A DNA stretch of 64,000 bases from Chloranthus sessilifolius (GCA_021018995.1 CM037587.1:69273604-69337603); one strand, 5' to 3'; counted from the stretch's first letter, positions 32,462 through 44,822 are shown. Numbers and translations are program-made. Notes: a model not told the origin generated them from the sequence alone.

Positions 32462-33507
32462 TGTAACGTCCATGCCAGAACCAAATCGGGGCGGGGACCT
32501 AAGCCCAAAATCAAATAACGATATGATATGCTAAGACAAGCTATGCTGGCCAACTAAACATGAATTAAGTTTTAGACGTGTCATACCTTACGAGCCACTG
32601 TAAGGGCCCAACGTCTGTAGTCAAGATAGATCTTAAGGACAATACCTTAGCTTTGTCTCAAACTAAGGGGACATTGTTGTTACTATGCTAGCAACCTCAT
32701 CTAGCTGGATAATGATTTATGTTATGATATGGAGGTTAGGTGATTATCTACATGTGGACCTCATATCTAATTGAATTAAGATAAGTTAGATACGATGTAT
32801 GTTGTGTAGGTGTATAGTTTAATAATAAGACTTCTGATATATCATGTATGATAAGGTGATAAGACAGGTAGGAAAAGAAATAAGAAATAGAAGCATCAAG
32901 CACTTTCCATTCTATGTTATACTTTTCAGTTTTGTTATGACATGTTATGAAAATCATGGATATTATTGTAATGCACCGCAACTCAAGCAATTGCATATAT
33001 GATCACCTGGGTAAGTTATGGTAGATCGATTGTGCAATCCGTAGAGTTTACGTGACTGAGTAAACTCAACCCCCTCCTAAAATCTAAGAGTTTCAAGTGA
33101 GGACTTCAATCATCCTGTCTATGATGATGTGGAGGTAGTTGTACCGGAAGCGGCTTATGTAGATGAGAACATTGGCTACCACCCGGATGAGAGTTTAAAT
33201 CTAGCGGACTTCTATGAGCCTTGAGCGTCCCTTTAGCTCTAGTTTCCTTTTACTTTTTGAGAGACATGTTTTAGTCCTTTTTATAATTTTATGAGTTTAC
33301 ATTTAGAACCATATTATCCTTCGTGAAACTTGATTACTTTATGAATTAGATGCATGGCCACGTTTTACTTTATTAATGGTCATCAATGTTTTTCGTTGTT
33401 ATTTCTATGAGTTATGTGTATGTCTGCTTATTGCCTTAACAAGCGAGCGATATCATAACACGGAATTCTAGGCCCTCGAGATCAGGTAAGGATTCTATGC
33501 CGTGACA
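32462..33507 (+). repeat. LTR of element F (chromovirus-like)
   Basis: It ends GCCGTGACA, followed four bases later by a tRNA-Met-type primer site and then gag, so this is a 5' LTR. The start is placed at TGTAACGTCC, typical of this group, but is less certain than the end. No motif array is seen in it. Confidence 0.6.
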
Positions 33508-33511
33508 GAGA

Positions 33512-33523
33512 TGGTATCAAACC
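33512..33523 (+). promoter_or_regulatory. Primer-binding site of F
   Basis: TGGTATCAAACC shortly after the LTR end; tRNA-Met type with changes at the 3' side. Confidence 0.65.
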
Positions 33524-33596
33524 CTAAACTTTACTTCATTAGGGACTAAGTCAAACGAATTCACTAACAAATGACATTTTTTGAAATCAAAACTTG

Positions 33597-34323
33597 ATGG
33601 CTCCACGGTGCAGAGAACCCAATAGTTCTCAAGTTAATGAGGCCTCATCACATGAAGGTTCTCAAGAATTTGAAGTAATGCGCCTATTGCGTGAGATGGC
33701 TACCACATTTAGTCAGTAGGTGACTCAGATGACATTGTCCCATCAGCAGGAAAGGACCCAACTACTGCACGAGATGGAGGTGGAAAGTGAACAATAAAGA
33801 CAAGCTGCCCAAGAGCTGGTCAATCAACGTCAACCTCCTCCTTGATAAGAAAATCCACCCCACGCACCTACCAGATTTCAAGTATTCAGCAGAGCTCGAC
33901 CTGCCAATTTCCATGGTCAGCTCGACCCAATCGATGCTGAAGATTGGATAAGTAAAATCAAGAAGTTCTTTGATATCTCTTCACTTGCAGAACATGAAAA
34001 GGTGAAGTGGGCAATATTTTATCTAGATCAGGATTCAAAGACCTAGTGGAAAGTAACAAAGAGAGTTGCAGATCGAAATAATGATGAAGAGTGGACTTGG
34101 CAATAGTTCAGAGAAGCATACTTCAGAAAGTACCTCTCTGCGGCCACCAAGGCTTAAAAGAAGAAAGAATTCATTGACCTATGGCAAGGGAGTATGACCG
34201 TTGCTGAGTACGAAGCCAAGTTCGACCAGCTATCAAAATTCCATGGGAATTTGATTGTAGATGAAGGCGATAAGCTCTTTGCATTTCAGAACTGCTTGCG
34301 ACCATTCTTTCACAAAAAGTTAG
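33597..34323 (+). pseudogene. gag: gag of F, interrupted by G
   Basis: ATG at 33597, then one reading frame throughout: MAPRCREPN..., a Gln-rich stretch, and the Retrotrans_gag core with FHGQLDPIDAEDWI, WTWQ*FREAYFRKYL and MTVAEYEAKFDQLSKF, reaching NCLRPFFHKKL before G cuts it. There are seven or more in-frame stops. Most sit where CAG, CAA or CGA would be expected, and there is no frameshift. That points to C-to-T decay rather than indels. Confidence 0.8.
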
Positions 34324-35194
34324 TGTAGACACCCCTTTTCACCCTCTCGGTGTATACAAACTCATTTGGTCACCCTTTGACCATGCCACAACTCCCTGAA
34401 AGGGACTAAATCTTTTCAGAAGTATCAAAACCCTAAATACAGGGACTATATACTAAGCACATAGTATATGGTTGAGATATGGGCTGAAATATCAACCCAA
34501 ATGCTCGGACCCAATAAGGCTCGGAAGCCCTTGAATTATGCGCATGACATTATGCACTTAATTCAAGTACCCGCAAAACTAGCTACGCGCAATTCGTCTA
34601 TCTTGGACTAGGGCATGCCTTTCGTGCATCGCTTGAAGTCCTGTAATTCGTGCCTCTATTGTTGCACAGAATTCTATCAACCGTGTCCCCATACATGCGA
34701 AATCAGTCCAGACACGGACTAGGACTCTACTTCCCATGATCGCCCTGTTGGTATGCACTTTTTCTGGGTCGCTTTCGGTTCCCGAAAAGAGTGGCCCAAA
34801 TTGGTCTATGTGGACTCTGACGAAAGGCAATTGAAGGTGAGCGAAAAGTATAGAAGTAAAGAAAAAAAAAGGTAAATTCTATGAAGAAAATACCTGGTTT
34901 GTTGTAATCGCCAGCTGCAGATGTTTATCGACGCTGCAACACGTCACTGATCATGCAGATGTTTATCGTCGCTACAACACGTTACTGATCACGCCTTTCA
35001 TGGGTGTGGGTTCGACTTCTTTACTGAATCATCGGCCTCCTGATGTCAACAGCACTGGGTCACCTGAATGTCTAGTTTGTTTTTCTTCTTTTCCTACTCT
35101 AAGTCTGATTGTCTTTCAATCTTTCCTATTCCTACTGAGAGTCTAAAAGTTTTAATTATTTTGAAAGTTTAATTAAATTAGTCTCCTTGTTCTA

Positions 35195-36055
35195 CTAGTA
35201 GTCTAATTATCTAAAGAGTCCTAATCTTATTAGAAGTCTAATTAATATAAATATCCTAATTTTATTAAGAGTCTAATTAACTTAAATACCCTAATTCTAT
35301 TAATAAGCTAATTACTTTAAATATTCTAATTCTACTAGAACTCTAATTAATTTAAATATCCTAATTATATTAGGAATCTAAAATAAGGGGGTTTGGGCCC
35401 ACTGTGCTAAGGAGGATCGGCCCTATTCCTGGGTACCCTCTACAAGCTCCCTTGGGAAAATTGGTTGGCTAAGGGTCATAAAAAACTAATTTTTGTATCA
35501 GAAAATTAGGATTTTGAATAATAAAATTAAAGGATTTTTAAGATTAAGATTATAACTAAAGAACTAAAATAAGAGAAATTAAAACTCAAATTAAAATAAA
35601 TTCTACGATCTAGAATAATTAATTAAAACAAAACTAAAAACAAGTTCTAGAGATTAAGAATTAGGACCATAAATTTAAAGACTAAAATTAGGAACTGATT
35701 CTAGAAATTAAGATCTAGAACCAAAGATGAGAAAATCTGTGAATTTGAATTTGAAGAACATGAGTTAAAATGTCAGTTCTAACATATTGCGGGATTATAA
35801 ACTAGAAGAGAAAAATTAGAAACTAGGAAAAGAACTAAAATTTGAAACTAAAACTAAAATCTAGAATGAAAATTTAATGACTGAAAGCTAAGACCAGGTT
35901 CTAGAAGCTAAGAACCAGAGATTAAGAACTAAAATTAAAACCTAAAAGCTAAGACTAAAATTCTAAGATCTATGAAATTAAGAACTAAAAGCTAGAACTT
36001 AAGAACTAGAACCTAGAACTAGAAAGGAATTAAAAACTAGAACTGAAAAATTACC
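35195..36055. repeat. Degenerate tandem repeats inside LTR G
   Basis: At 35195-35380, units of about 30-35 bases of the form 'ctaattaatttaaatatcctaattctattag'-like text recur five or six times. At 35556-36055 the sequence is a loose repetition of 'aactaaaa' and 'tctagaa' words on one strand. Confidence 0.6.
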
Positions 36056-36162
36056 TAGGCGCCGGAAGGGCATCTCGAGGTTCCTAAGCTCAGAAGGAAG
36101 GAACTTGAAAACTTGACTGCCGGATCTCGAATTGTTGTTTTTTCTATTCGGGGTAAGGGGTT

Positions 36163-36173
36163 CTATTTATAAG
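36163..36173 (-). promoter_or_regulatory. TATA box of LTR G
   Basis: CTTATAAATAG on the minus strand; the strongest TATA match in this LTR and the reason its promoter is read leftward. Confidence 0.5.
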
Positions 36174-36179
36174 TATTCT

Positions 36180-36640
36180 TACAATTGCGCGCCCTATGGG
36201 GTGCGCTTAATTGGTCGGTGGAATTCAATTAGGAGCCCTATATGGGTCGCTTAATTGAATTATGTGCCTTGTTCCAGGCGCTTAATACACTTTGAGTCGG
36301 TCACGGACTCAGTGAGTGACCGACTGACTGGCTTAGCCGGGTGTCATAGTTCTATTCTAATAGAACTAATTGCACACCCTGATTGGTGTGTGCAATCCGA
36401 TTAAGCGTTGGGTCCAAGGCGCTTAATAGGGGAGTTTAGGCGGTCTAGGAAATTAGAGTCCAGGTCAAAAGGAGACTAATTGTGCGCCAGTGGTCAGGCA
36501 TGCAATCTGATCACGCGTGCCATGTAGGGCGCATAATCCACTCCTAAGGTAGTCCGTGGGAAGGATAAGCCCAGCCCAAAGGGGACCAATGGCGTGCCGG
36601 TGGTCGGGCGGGCAATTGAATCTCACGCACCTAGAAGGGC
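36180..36640 (-). repeat. LTR G cluster of GCGC / GGCGCTTAAT motifs
   Basis: A dozen or so GCGC-centred words, often as GGCGCTTAAT or its complement, including an inverted pair at 36184-36215 (AATTGCGCGCCC and GGGTGCGCTTAATT). They lie upstream of the minus-strand TATA box. Less regular than the arrays of T and M. Confidence 0.5.
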
Positions 36641-36859
36641 ATTGAAATCGGGACTTTTCCCCGATTAGGTCGGGTCTGAACCACAGGGCTATTATTTTAG
36701 CCTGTGCCTCGACCATATACTATTGTTTCAATATATGGTCCCTGTATTAGGGTCTTAAAGCTTTCAGAGAAGGTAAACCCTTTCTAAAAATCATGGGCAG
36801 GTCAAAGGTTGATTGAACAGATTCGTATACTCCGAGAGGGAAAAATTGGGGTGTCTATA

Positions 36860-37423
36860 GATGCCCCTCTTTGGCGCATTCTTGCGAAGTAAGAATGCGT
36901 CAAAGAAGTACACACCCCTTGTCCGAGGTGCCTTCTTGTTTCCTTTGGGAAATCATAAATGTGGACTGGGAATGCTAACATGAAATGCTTGGCTTTCTTA
37001 TCTATTAGCACAAGCTAAAATAGAGCATTCGGGGGCCCAGTGGTAGATATCGAAAGGCGTATTCCTTGGCATGGATGCGAGGGGCATCCCATCGCGTATC
37101 ACAACCTACTGTAAGTAGCAGCCAATGGGGGAAGTCGGTATATCCTAATTCGCGAGTGCAAGGAGCATCCCGTCGCGTTTTGCGACTTGTTACAAGGGGC
37201 ATCCCATGGCATGGCTTGACTTGTTGTGAGGGGCAGTCAAACAGTGAGAAAATGATGCAGTCGAGGTATCGGAGGTGTCATACGAATGTTCAGAGACATG
37301 GTCAAGTGACCAGATAATAAGATATAATATCATGTAATGGCGAAGGCTTTCGCAAGTTATGTCAGACTGGGTGCGTCATTGCTCAACCAATGGCGCGTCA
37401 AGTGTCCTTTTTCCAGTGGACAT
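36860..37423 (-). mobile_element. Element G: polypurine tract and 3' internal end
   Basis: On the minus strand CCAAAGAGGGGCATC (36874-36860) abuts the LTR. The rest has no ORF. It shows three loose repeats of an AGGGGCATCCCATCGCG-type word at 37080-37210. It is cut at 37423 by insertion of C. Confidence 0.6.
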
Positions 37424-37724
37424 TGTTAAGACCTGAAAAGTACCACTTTCTACCCCTTAACTTAATCTCTATTAGACCCTTAATCATTTAATAAAAGTGT
37501 TTTAGGCATGTTTTGTACGTAATAAGCAGTAGCTACCAACAAACCCCTAACCATGCCAAGAAGCTCACTGTTGCCCCAGAACTACCTCAGCAGAACAAAG
37601 GATGAACCCAGACAGAGAGTTGACTGAAGCATAGGCACATCCAAGCAGAAATACATAAAGAAGAATGCCTCGTGCAAATGTCGCAGGGTCCAATTGAACC
37701 AGAGATAATTCCTTCATGCAGTTG

Positions 37725-38225
37725 TCGCGAACCCCTGGAGGAAGCACAACAACTGGTCACGCAATTTACGCGTCGTTCTTATGCGGTTTGGTGCCAAAAA
37801 GAATTGAAAAGCAGGCTTCGTGAGGTCAACCTCGCGAAGCTCAGTCTAAAGCATTCGCACAGTCTCACACAGCTCAAAAGAAGAACCGTTAAGCTTCGTG
37901 TGACTCACTCAAAAGAGAGAGCTTCAGGTATTCCTGTGCGCAGTGGTCGCGAGAAACAAACCTTCAGAGAAATGCTCGCGCGACCCAGAAACTCAAGAAC
38001 ACTGCTTCTTCACGAGGATCTCTAGTGAGATTCACCAAGGGATGCACCGCGCGAGCAATCCCCACGCCATTCAAAGCTGAAAGAGCAATCTCGCGATAGC
38101 CATTTGTATTCCGCGATGACTAAAATGCCAATCCTGCGACTGCATGAATTTCAAGTCAATTCAACCCTGCGATGCCAATTCTACCACGCGAAAAGATCTA
38201 AAATCATTTCTATCCAGCGAGGATC
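37725..38225 (+). repeat. LTR C cluster of TCGCGA-type motifs
   Basis: About fifteen sites around CGCGA or its complement: TGTCGCGAAC 37723, CTCGCGAAG 37831, GGTCGCGAGA 37946, CTCGCGCG 37975, CTCGCGATAG 38090, CCGCGATG 38111, CTGCGACTG and CACGCGAAA, with decayed TTCGTGAGG forms. All lie upstream of the TATA box. Confidence 0.6.
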
Positions 38226-38407
38226 GAATTCTAAACTTCTCCCCACTTCTATAAGGGCAATTTGGGAATTTCCATTAATTAGGGTACATACTCCAATGCT
38301 TCAATCTCTGTGCACACACCCCGAGGCATCCAAGGAACAAGAATGGGCCACAATTACATTAAGAAATTAGGGTTTTCCTAACCCTAATTGGAGGGGAAGC
38401 CGACTGC

Positions 38408-38415
38408 TATATAAG
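38408..38415 (+). promoter_or_regulatory. TATA box of LTR C
   Basis: GCTATATAAGCC about 180 bases after the motif cluster. Confidence 0.6.
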
Positions 38416-39904
38416 CCTAGCTTAGGTTTGAGGATCGACTCTCTTTGGGACTTAACTTTTGTGCTTCTTCTCCAAAAACCAACTGTAGAATTACAGTAGG
38501 TTAAGGTTAGGGTTTAGGAGTTTTCTTATTTTTACTTTTTCTTTCTCTCCATAGTCCAGCATTTTTTGGCTATGCCTTTTGTATGATTATCTGGTATAGA
38601 TTTTAATGGAGTTTTTGTAATAGGATCTGTTACATGTATGGGATATTGTTTTTGTTGTGAGTTGTGTTGTACAAGGCTGTTGCCTTGAGATCCTCCATTG
38701 TTAAGTTATTTTATAAGCAATGGAGGATTGCTTCTAAGGTACTATTTAGATTTAAGTGACCTGTGTGTCCAGATTAGGCACTTTGTGGGCCTTCCCCCAC
38801 CACAGGACCCACTAAATCTGAATCCCCATGGGAACTTGTGCTTGTAGCCTTATGAATATGGTGGCAGCAGCAATGTTTTTGTTCTGTCATAGACCTTTGT
38901 GAGGAGGATAGCCTCTGTGGATAGTCTGTGACCATTCAAGTGGACAAATTATAGCCCTAGGGTGAGGCCAATTCATGGAACCAAGACAGATTCTTCTTCT
39001 CTACACTTGTGCTTGTAGCCTTGTGGGAGATTGTGCAGTGACCGACTCCCCTATAGTTGAATAGATCTGCCATCAGATTGTAGATCTGAGTTGGCTGTAG
39101 AGATTGTAGGCTTGTGACTGGATCATGGCAGTCTTTCTAAAGCAGTGAACAGCCATGCTTAAAAGCTAGTACTCAAACTCTTGCTGGTCCTGTGTGTCCA
39201 AGCTTGTGCACTTTGTAGGCCTAGCCCCACACACAGAACTTTAGAGGATGAGGTTCCTATAGATTCTTGAGCTTGTAGCCTGGAAGAAGTAGTGCCTACA
39301 ATGGTAAACTTGTTGTGACTCACCTCTGGATTGTGGTTCCCCTATTGGATAGTCTGTGACCATTTGAGTGGACAGGTTATAGCCTTAAGGGATTGGATCA
39401 TGGCATAGGAGTGAGTTAGATTCTTTCTCCTCTTTGGTGATAATGTAGCCATTGGACAAGATTTCTATAGTAACAGATCTGAGTCTGAGGTACAAAACCC
39501 CATCAGATCTGTATCTAATAACATACTTCTCATCCTTTTTCATTTTTTTCTCACTGCACCACTCTTCTTAACCCTTTTTGTAATCTAAATAGTCAGTTGC
39601 CTTAGGATTAAGATTATAGTGACTTTAAATCCCCTTCCACTTAGGATTGCCAGATCGGTAGCCAGATCTGGAGAGCCTACTAAGGATAGCTCCCTTGGAG
39701 CTTGAGATCAACTTCCCTATGGGACAAACTCTTACTTATTAAAACTTGCTACAACAGGCCCTGTATCTTGCAGGACTGTGCATATTTTAGACTTGCTGGT
39801 TCGTAATTATCACTCTACCTTTCACTCATTTTTCATTTACCCCATTCTTATCACTGTCTTCAATAAAGTCAGTAGCAAGCACTTAAAATATCTTAACAAG
39901 TTTT

Positions 39905-39920
39905 TGGCGCCGCTGCCGAG
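39905..39920 (+). promoter_or_regulatory. Primer-binding site of C (tRNA-Asp type)
   Basis: TGGCGCCGCTGCCGAG, one or two mismatches from the plant tRNA-Asp complement, six bases after the LTR end. Diagnostic of Athila/Tat elements. Confidence 0.9.
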
Positions 39921-40179
39921 GAGATTGATCTTTTAGTAGACTTTAGATTTTTGATTCTTTATTCTTTGGTAGCTGTACTTGTGAATAATTGATATTGCTG
40001 ATTTACATTTGGAATTTTTCTTCCATATCTGGACCGTAGCAGAGAAGGAGACTGGAATTGCACTGGGAGTCTAGCTACCTTTGTTTGCACTTCTCTAACC
40101 TTCGAAACCTCAGTTTATTTCTCCTTTGAAGATTCCATAAGCAGTTGAATAGGATAGTTGTAATTTTCTTTAGTGCAAT

Positions 40180-43100
40180 GTGTTTGCCAATAGGTTTCCC
40201 TGTTGTTGGTGTGTGTGCATGTTAGGAAGGAGATCTCTTAGTCCTACGTTGGAGCCTGCTAACCCTGAGATTGAAAGGGGTAGAAGACCGAGAAGGCACA
40301 GACACACCACAGTTGAGCCCCCTATTGAAATTGAGATAGCAGTCATGGGTGAAGAACAACCTAGAACATTGAAGGAATTGAATGCTCTAGTAGATTACAA
40401 TTCTCCATTCAGCATTCAATTCCTAGATGTTCAAGGAAACTACGAAATCAAAACTTCCATCATCCAAATGCTTCCCTCTTTCTATGGGCTTAGCAAGGAA
40501 GACCCTTACAAGCACATTGACCAGTTCTTGGCCCTGTGCACGACATTCTCTATTGCTAGTTTGGGACCAGAAGCCACTAGGTTAAGGCTTTTTCGTTTCT
40601 CCCTAAAGGACAGGGCCATGACCTGGTTATCTACTCTCCCAAAGAACAGCATCAATTCCTGGAAAGACCTCTAGACAAGATTTTTGTCAAAATTTTTCCC
40701 AGAGACTAAAACCAGCCAGTTGAGGAAAAACATACTTGCTTTTGCCCAATCCCCAACTGAAGATTTTAATCAAGCCTAGGACAGATTTAAGGAGATGCTC
40801 AAACAATGTCCCCACCACAAGATCCCTGACTGGCAGCTTGTCTAGGGCTTATACAATGGGATAGATGAGAAGAGCAGAGGCATGGTAGATGCCTCTTGTG
40901 GTGGAACATACATGCATAAAACAGCTGATTAGGCATGGGATTTGTTCGAGGTCATAAGTGAAAATGCTTTCCAGAAGATGTCCTCATCTAGAACTGTTCA
41001 AGAGCCTTCTCCTAAGCTGGGGGTGACTGAAACTTCTAAAGGAAAGATGCATGAAGTTAGAGGAAATGATGACCTGAGAATGCAGATGGCCAATCTTATT
41101 GAAAGATTTGATAAACTTTTGACTGTGGTGCAGCCCAAAATGGCTGCACAAGTGATGGAGGCATGTCTGATATGCCAATCTCCGTAGCAAACAGTGGAAG
41201 AGTGCCCATCTGTAGGGCAATACCCTGAGTTTGTAATGGAACAGGCTGCTGCCGTCCAATCTTTTGGACAGCAATAATCTGGTGGCTACAATAAACAACC
41301 ATATCGATACCAGTACCAGAATGTTGGTTACCAATGGAGAGACCACCCAAATTTGAGGTGGAGGCAAGACAATTATGTTCAACCACAACATATGTTGGCC
41401 TTACCTCAAAGGCTACAGTAGTAGTTTAACTAGGGTTATGCCCAAAGGTCGAATTTCCCGCAGCAACAGCAACCCCAGCAACATAATCAATTGGTAGGTC
41501 CCCCACCTCAGCCCCGAAGTGCTTCTTTTGACGATCAGGTTTTAGCCCAATTGCAAAGCCTTAGACCCTTGAATCAGACTGTGACTTCTCACAGTCAAAG
41601 CATCAAGAAAATAGAAGAGTAGATTCGCCAAATAGCCAATGCTCTGGCTAAAAGAGAGGAGGGCAGGCTGCCAAGCCAACCAGTAGCCAACCCAAAGGGC
41701 CAGTATTCCATCGGAGAAGGCTCCTCAAATTTTGAGGGGGCCAATGCCATCACAGCCTTAAGGTCTGGCAAGCTGGTAGACAACCAGGTGGGAAAAGAAC
41801 AAAGAGAGGTCATTCCCAAGGAAATTTCAAGTGAAAATGATAAAGACTTTGTTAGAGCACAGAGTCAAGAACTGCCTGCTGCCCTTCAACAAGAAAAAAA
41901 TAAAGAGGTTGTAGATGAGCCTCAGCAGGAGATAAAAATAGAAAAAAGAAAAAAACAAAAGTTCAATTAAAGGCTTGCAGCTGAGGAACCAGCAGTACCT
42001 CAGCTGCCTTTTCCTCAAGCTTTGAGTGGCCCTACCCCTTTTGATAAGGGTCAGGCACAGATCGAGGAAATGATGGGGACCATTAAGCAGGTCAAGATAA
42101 ATTTACCCCTGCTTGATGCAATCCGACAGGTCCCAGCCTATGCAAAGTTTCAGAAAGACCTTTGTACTCAGAAAAGGAAGGTCAGAGGCCATTTGTCCAA
42201 AAAGGTCCTAACCGTCTGATTAATTAGATTAACCATGACAATACCAGAGAAGTTGCAAGACCCAGGGATACCCACTATTCCCTGTATTATTGATGACCAG
42301 ATGATTGGAAGGGCCAATTTGGACCTTGGAGCCGGTGTTAACCTGCTGCCATAGAGTGTATATCAGCAGTTAGGTTTGGGGAAGCTGAAGCCCACCCCCA
42401 TTGTTCTATTGATGGCTGATAGGTCTGAGAAGAAACCCATGGGAGTGGTTGAGGATATCCTAGTGGGGGTAGACAAGTTCTTCTACCCTGCAGACTTCCT
42501 TGTTTTGGACATGGGTTGTAAGAAGAGTACATACCCGATACCTGTCATTATGGGCAGACCATTTTTGGCCACTGTCAATGCATGCATTCAATGCAGGTCT
42601 GGGATCATGGAGGTCACTTTCAGACATATGCAAGTTGAGCTTAATGAGTATAACAGTGTAAAGTACCCTCAGCTGGACAATGAGGAATGCTTTGCAGTAG
42701 ATGTACTAGAAGACATTGTTGAAGAGGAACTACCCACTCTGCTGTAGTGGAACAATATTGTCACTGATTTAACTGAAGTTTGGAACATGGTGGAGGAAGG
42801 AAGCCTAGCTTTAATGCCAGAAGACATACCCCTAGTGAGGTCTTCTGTGGGCTTAGTGCAGCATTTCAATTGGAAACCTACATTCTTGCCCCTTCCTCCA
42901 ACCAACAATACACTAATCCTGCCATCCATCCAACACGCCCCTGATCTGGAGCTCAAGAAGCTGCCAGAGACATTGAAATATGCTTTCCTCGAGAAAGAAG
43001 AGAAACTTCCTATAATTATCTCCTCTTCTCTTACCAATGAGCAAGAGGAATTGCTAACAGTTTTGAGGAACCACAAGAAAGCAATTGGCTGAACCATTGC

Positions 43101-43473
43101 TGACCTAGGAGAGATTGATGCATCAATCTGTATGCATAGGATTCATTTAGAGGAGGGCTCTACACCCTTCAGGGAAATGCAGAGGAAACTTAATCTTCAC
43201 ATGTAGGAGGTGGTCCTGAAAGAAATTATTAAATTGCTGGATGCTGGGGTAATTTACCCCATTTCTTACTCTGAATGGGTGGCACCAATCCAGGTGGTAC
43301 CCAAGAAGTTTCGCATCACAATGATAACAACTGAGTTTGGAGAGTTGAGACCAGCCAAGCAGACCACTGGCTGGAGAGTTTGCATCGATTATCAAAAACT
43401 CAACTCCAGAACCGGAAAAGACCACTTCCCTCTCCCTTTTATTGATCAAAATTTGGATAAGTTGGCTAGGAAG
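40180..43473 (+). pseudogene. gag-pol of Athila-like element C, cut in RT by B
   Basis: One reading frame holds throughout, with at least fifteen nonsense codons and no frameshift seen. Gag: ELNALVDYNS, FYGLSKEDPYKHI and MTWLSTLPKNSINSW (Retrotrans_gag core), then a Gln/Pro-rich region (41280-41600) and LRSGKLVD. Protease near 42310 has LDLGAGVNLLP and IPVIMGRPFLAT. RT begins near 43200 (VVLKEIIKLLDAGVIYPI, WRVCIDYQKLN, HFPLPFIDQ) and is severed at 43473 after LDKLARK by LTR B. Most stops (TAG for CAG, TAA for CAA, TGA for TGG) are explained by C-to-T or G-to-A. The 259 bases between primer site and first ATG are leader. Confidence 0.9.
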
Positions 43474-44437
43474 TGTTGTTGCCTCTTAGTGTGCTTGATT
43501 TATGTGTATTTTGAAAACAGATTTATAGCTGCTAAATTACAGTGGCTCTAGACTATATAAAAAAAATAAAGAAATATCAGCACAGTTAGAAGAGAATTAG
43601 CCTGCAAGATCAGGGCCAATTGTAGCAACTTTTAAAAGTAAGTGAGTGAAAGATCGTCCACAGAGAATTTGTCTAAAATGTAAGATAAACCTCCAGATCT
43701 GAGCTACCAGATCTGGCTTCTTATCCTATCTAGAAAACTGATAAGATGAGAGGTTTGAATTTGTCACGTTTAACTAACTAAAAACAAAGAAAAATTTAAA
43801 CTAAATGATCCAGATCCGAGTTGGGGGAATGATTGAAACAAAGATGGAGAAGTAATATCTAAATATGATTTGGTCTTTGAAATCTAATGAGAATAACTAT
43901 AGATCAACAGTGCTGATCCAATCTTCATCTGGCTACAAGCATAGATGTAAGAGAGATAAATCTAATTCAAGGATTAGGCTTACACTTATGGCTATGGTCT
44001 GTCCACTTTAATGGCCACAAACCATCCAATAGTCTTTAATCCAAATCCTCAATTCAGAATAAGAAACATCACTACAAATGCTGTAAGAGACTAGGTTACA
44101 AACACTAATTCTCACAGGATTAATGAATCAAGGGAAATTGCATGCAAAATAATGAATCTAAAGGAGTCTAATGTACTGAGGAGATCAGAGGGAACCCTTG
44201 ACATGAGTCCAATGGAGAATGCATAGTTTATAGCAACCTTTAAAACTCATCCTTACAATTTACCACGGCTTACTCTATTTGCGGTCCTTGGATGCAAATT
44301 CTCCTTTGAGTTATAGCAGATCTCACGACTCTCAAATACAAGTACAAAGTAGGCTATTAGACATTTATGTCTGGCCGGGAAATGGGGATTAGAGATGAAA
44401 CTCAAAACTGGATGCCTCAATTAGGCAAATGCTTCGT

Positions 44438-44447
44438 CTATTTATAG
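44438..44447 (-). promoter_or_regulatory. TATA box of LTR B
   Basis: CTATAAATAG on the minus strand, as in LTR A. Confidence 0.6.
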
Positions 44448-44822
44448 CTTTCCCAGTCCACTTAGATGTGTATCAACCAATCGAGGTTCTCGATCAGATT
44501 GACCAATGGTAGTCGAGCACGGGGATCGGATCCGTGATTACGCTCGCCAATCGTAATTCCTCGACCTGGTTCAACCAATCAGGTGAAAATGGCATCAATT
44601 CTGTTATGCATTTTGAAAGTTTGTTAGAGATTCTAGAAGTTCCCGCCAAGTTATTCCCTCTCTAGGTGCTCACGTGGGGTGGAATATTCCTTTGCTTCAT
44701 GCTTAGAACCCTCTGGAATGTCCCTAGGTTTTAAAACGCATTGGGACGTGTGCAATAGATTACTGAATTGCCCTTGTTAAAGCTGCGAATCTCCAGAATA
44801 CTTTTTTGCAGAGCTTAGGGGT

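Larger units (their letters stand above)
34324..36859 (-). repeat. 3' LTR of element G (minus strand)
   Basis: Left end TGTAGACACCCC and right end GGGGTGTCTATA are inverted copies, and the similarity extends about 34 bases inward on both sides (CCCTCTCGG and GTATAC blocks). On the minus strand a PPT lies just outside the right end (36860-36874), while the left flank is F's gag with no primer site. This is therefore a 3' LTR read leftward. TATA box (minus) at 36163-36173, downstream of a GC-rich motif cluster (36180-36640). The interior has degenerate tandem repeats at 35195-35380 and an A-rich one at 35556-36055. Confidence 0.7.
37424..39898 (+). repeat. 5' LTR of Athila-like element C
   Basis: 2475 bases, TGTTAAGA...TCTTAACA with perfect 8-base inverted ends, followed by a tRNA-Asp-type primer site. 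It contains a TCGCGA-type motif cluster (37725-38225) and a TATA box at 38408-38415. It also holds several variants of a 'cttgtgcttgtagccttgtgg...gatagtctgtgaccattcaagtggaca' passage in its transcribed part, recurring at 38830, 39000 and 39270. Confidence 0.9.

Noticed and set aside
34324..36859. Segment G as a Mutator-like DNA transposon because of its long inverted ends
   Set aside because: A polypurine tract abuts one end in the right orientation and TGTAGACA/TGTCTAcA ends fit an LTR. Kept as a finding because TSDs cannot be checked here.
5098..39920. Short matches to tRNA 3' ends (5098-5114, 13608-13619, 33512-33523, 39905-39920) as tRNA gene fragments
   Set aside because: They sit exactly at LTR ends and are primer-binding sites; no cloverleaf sequence is present.
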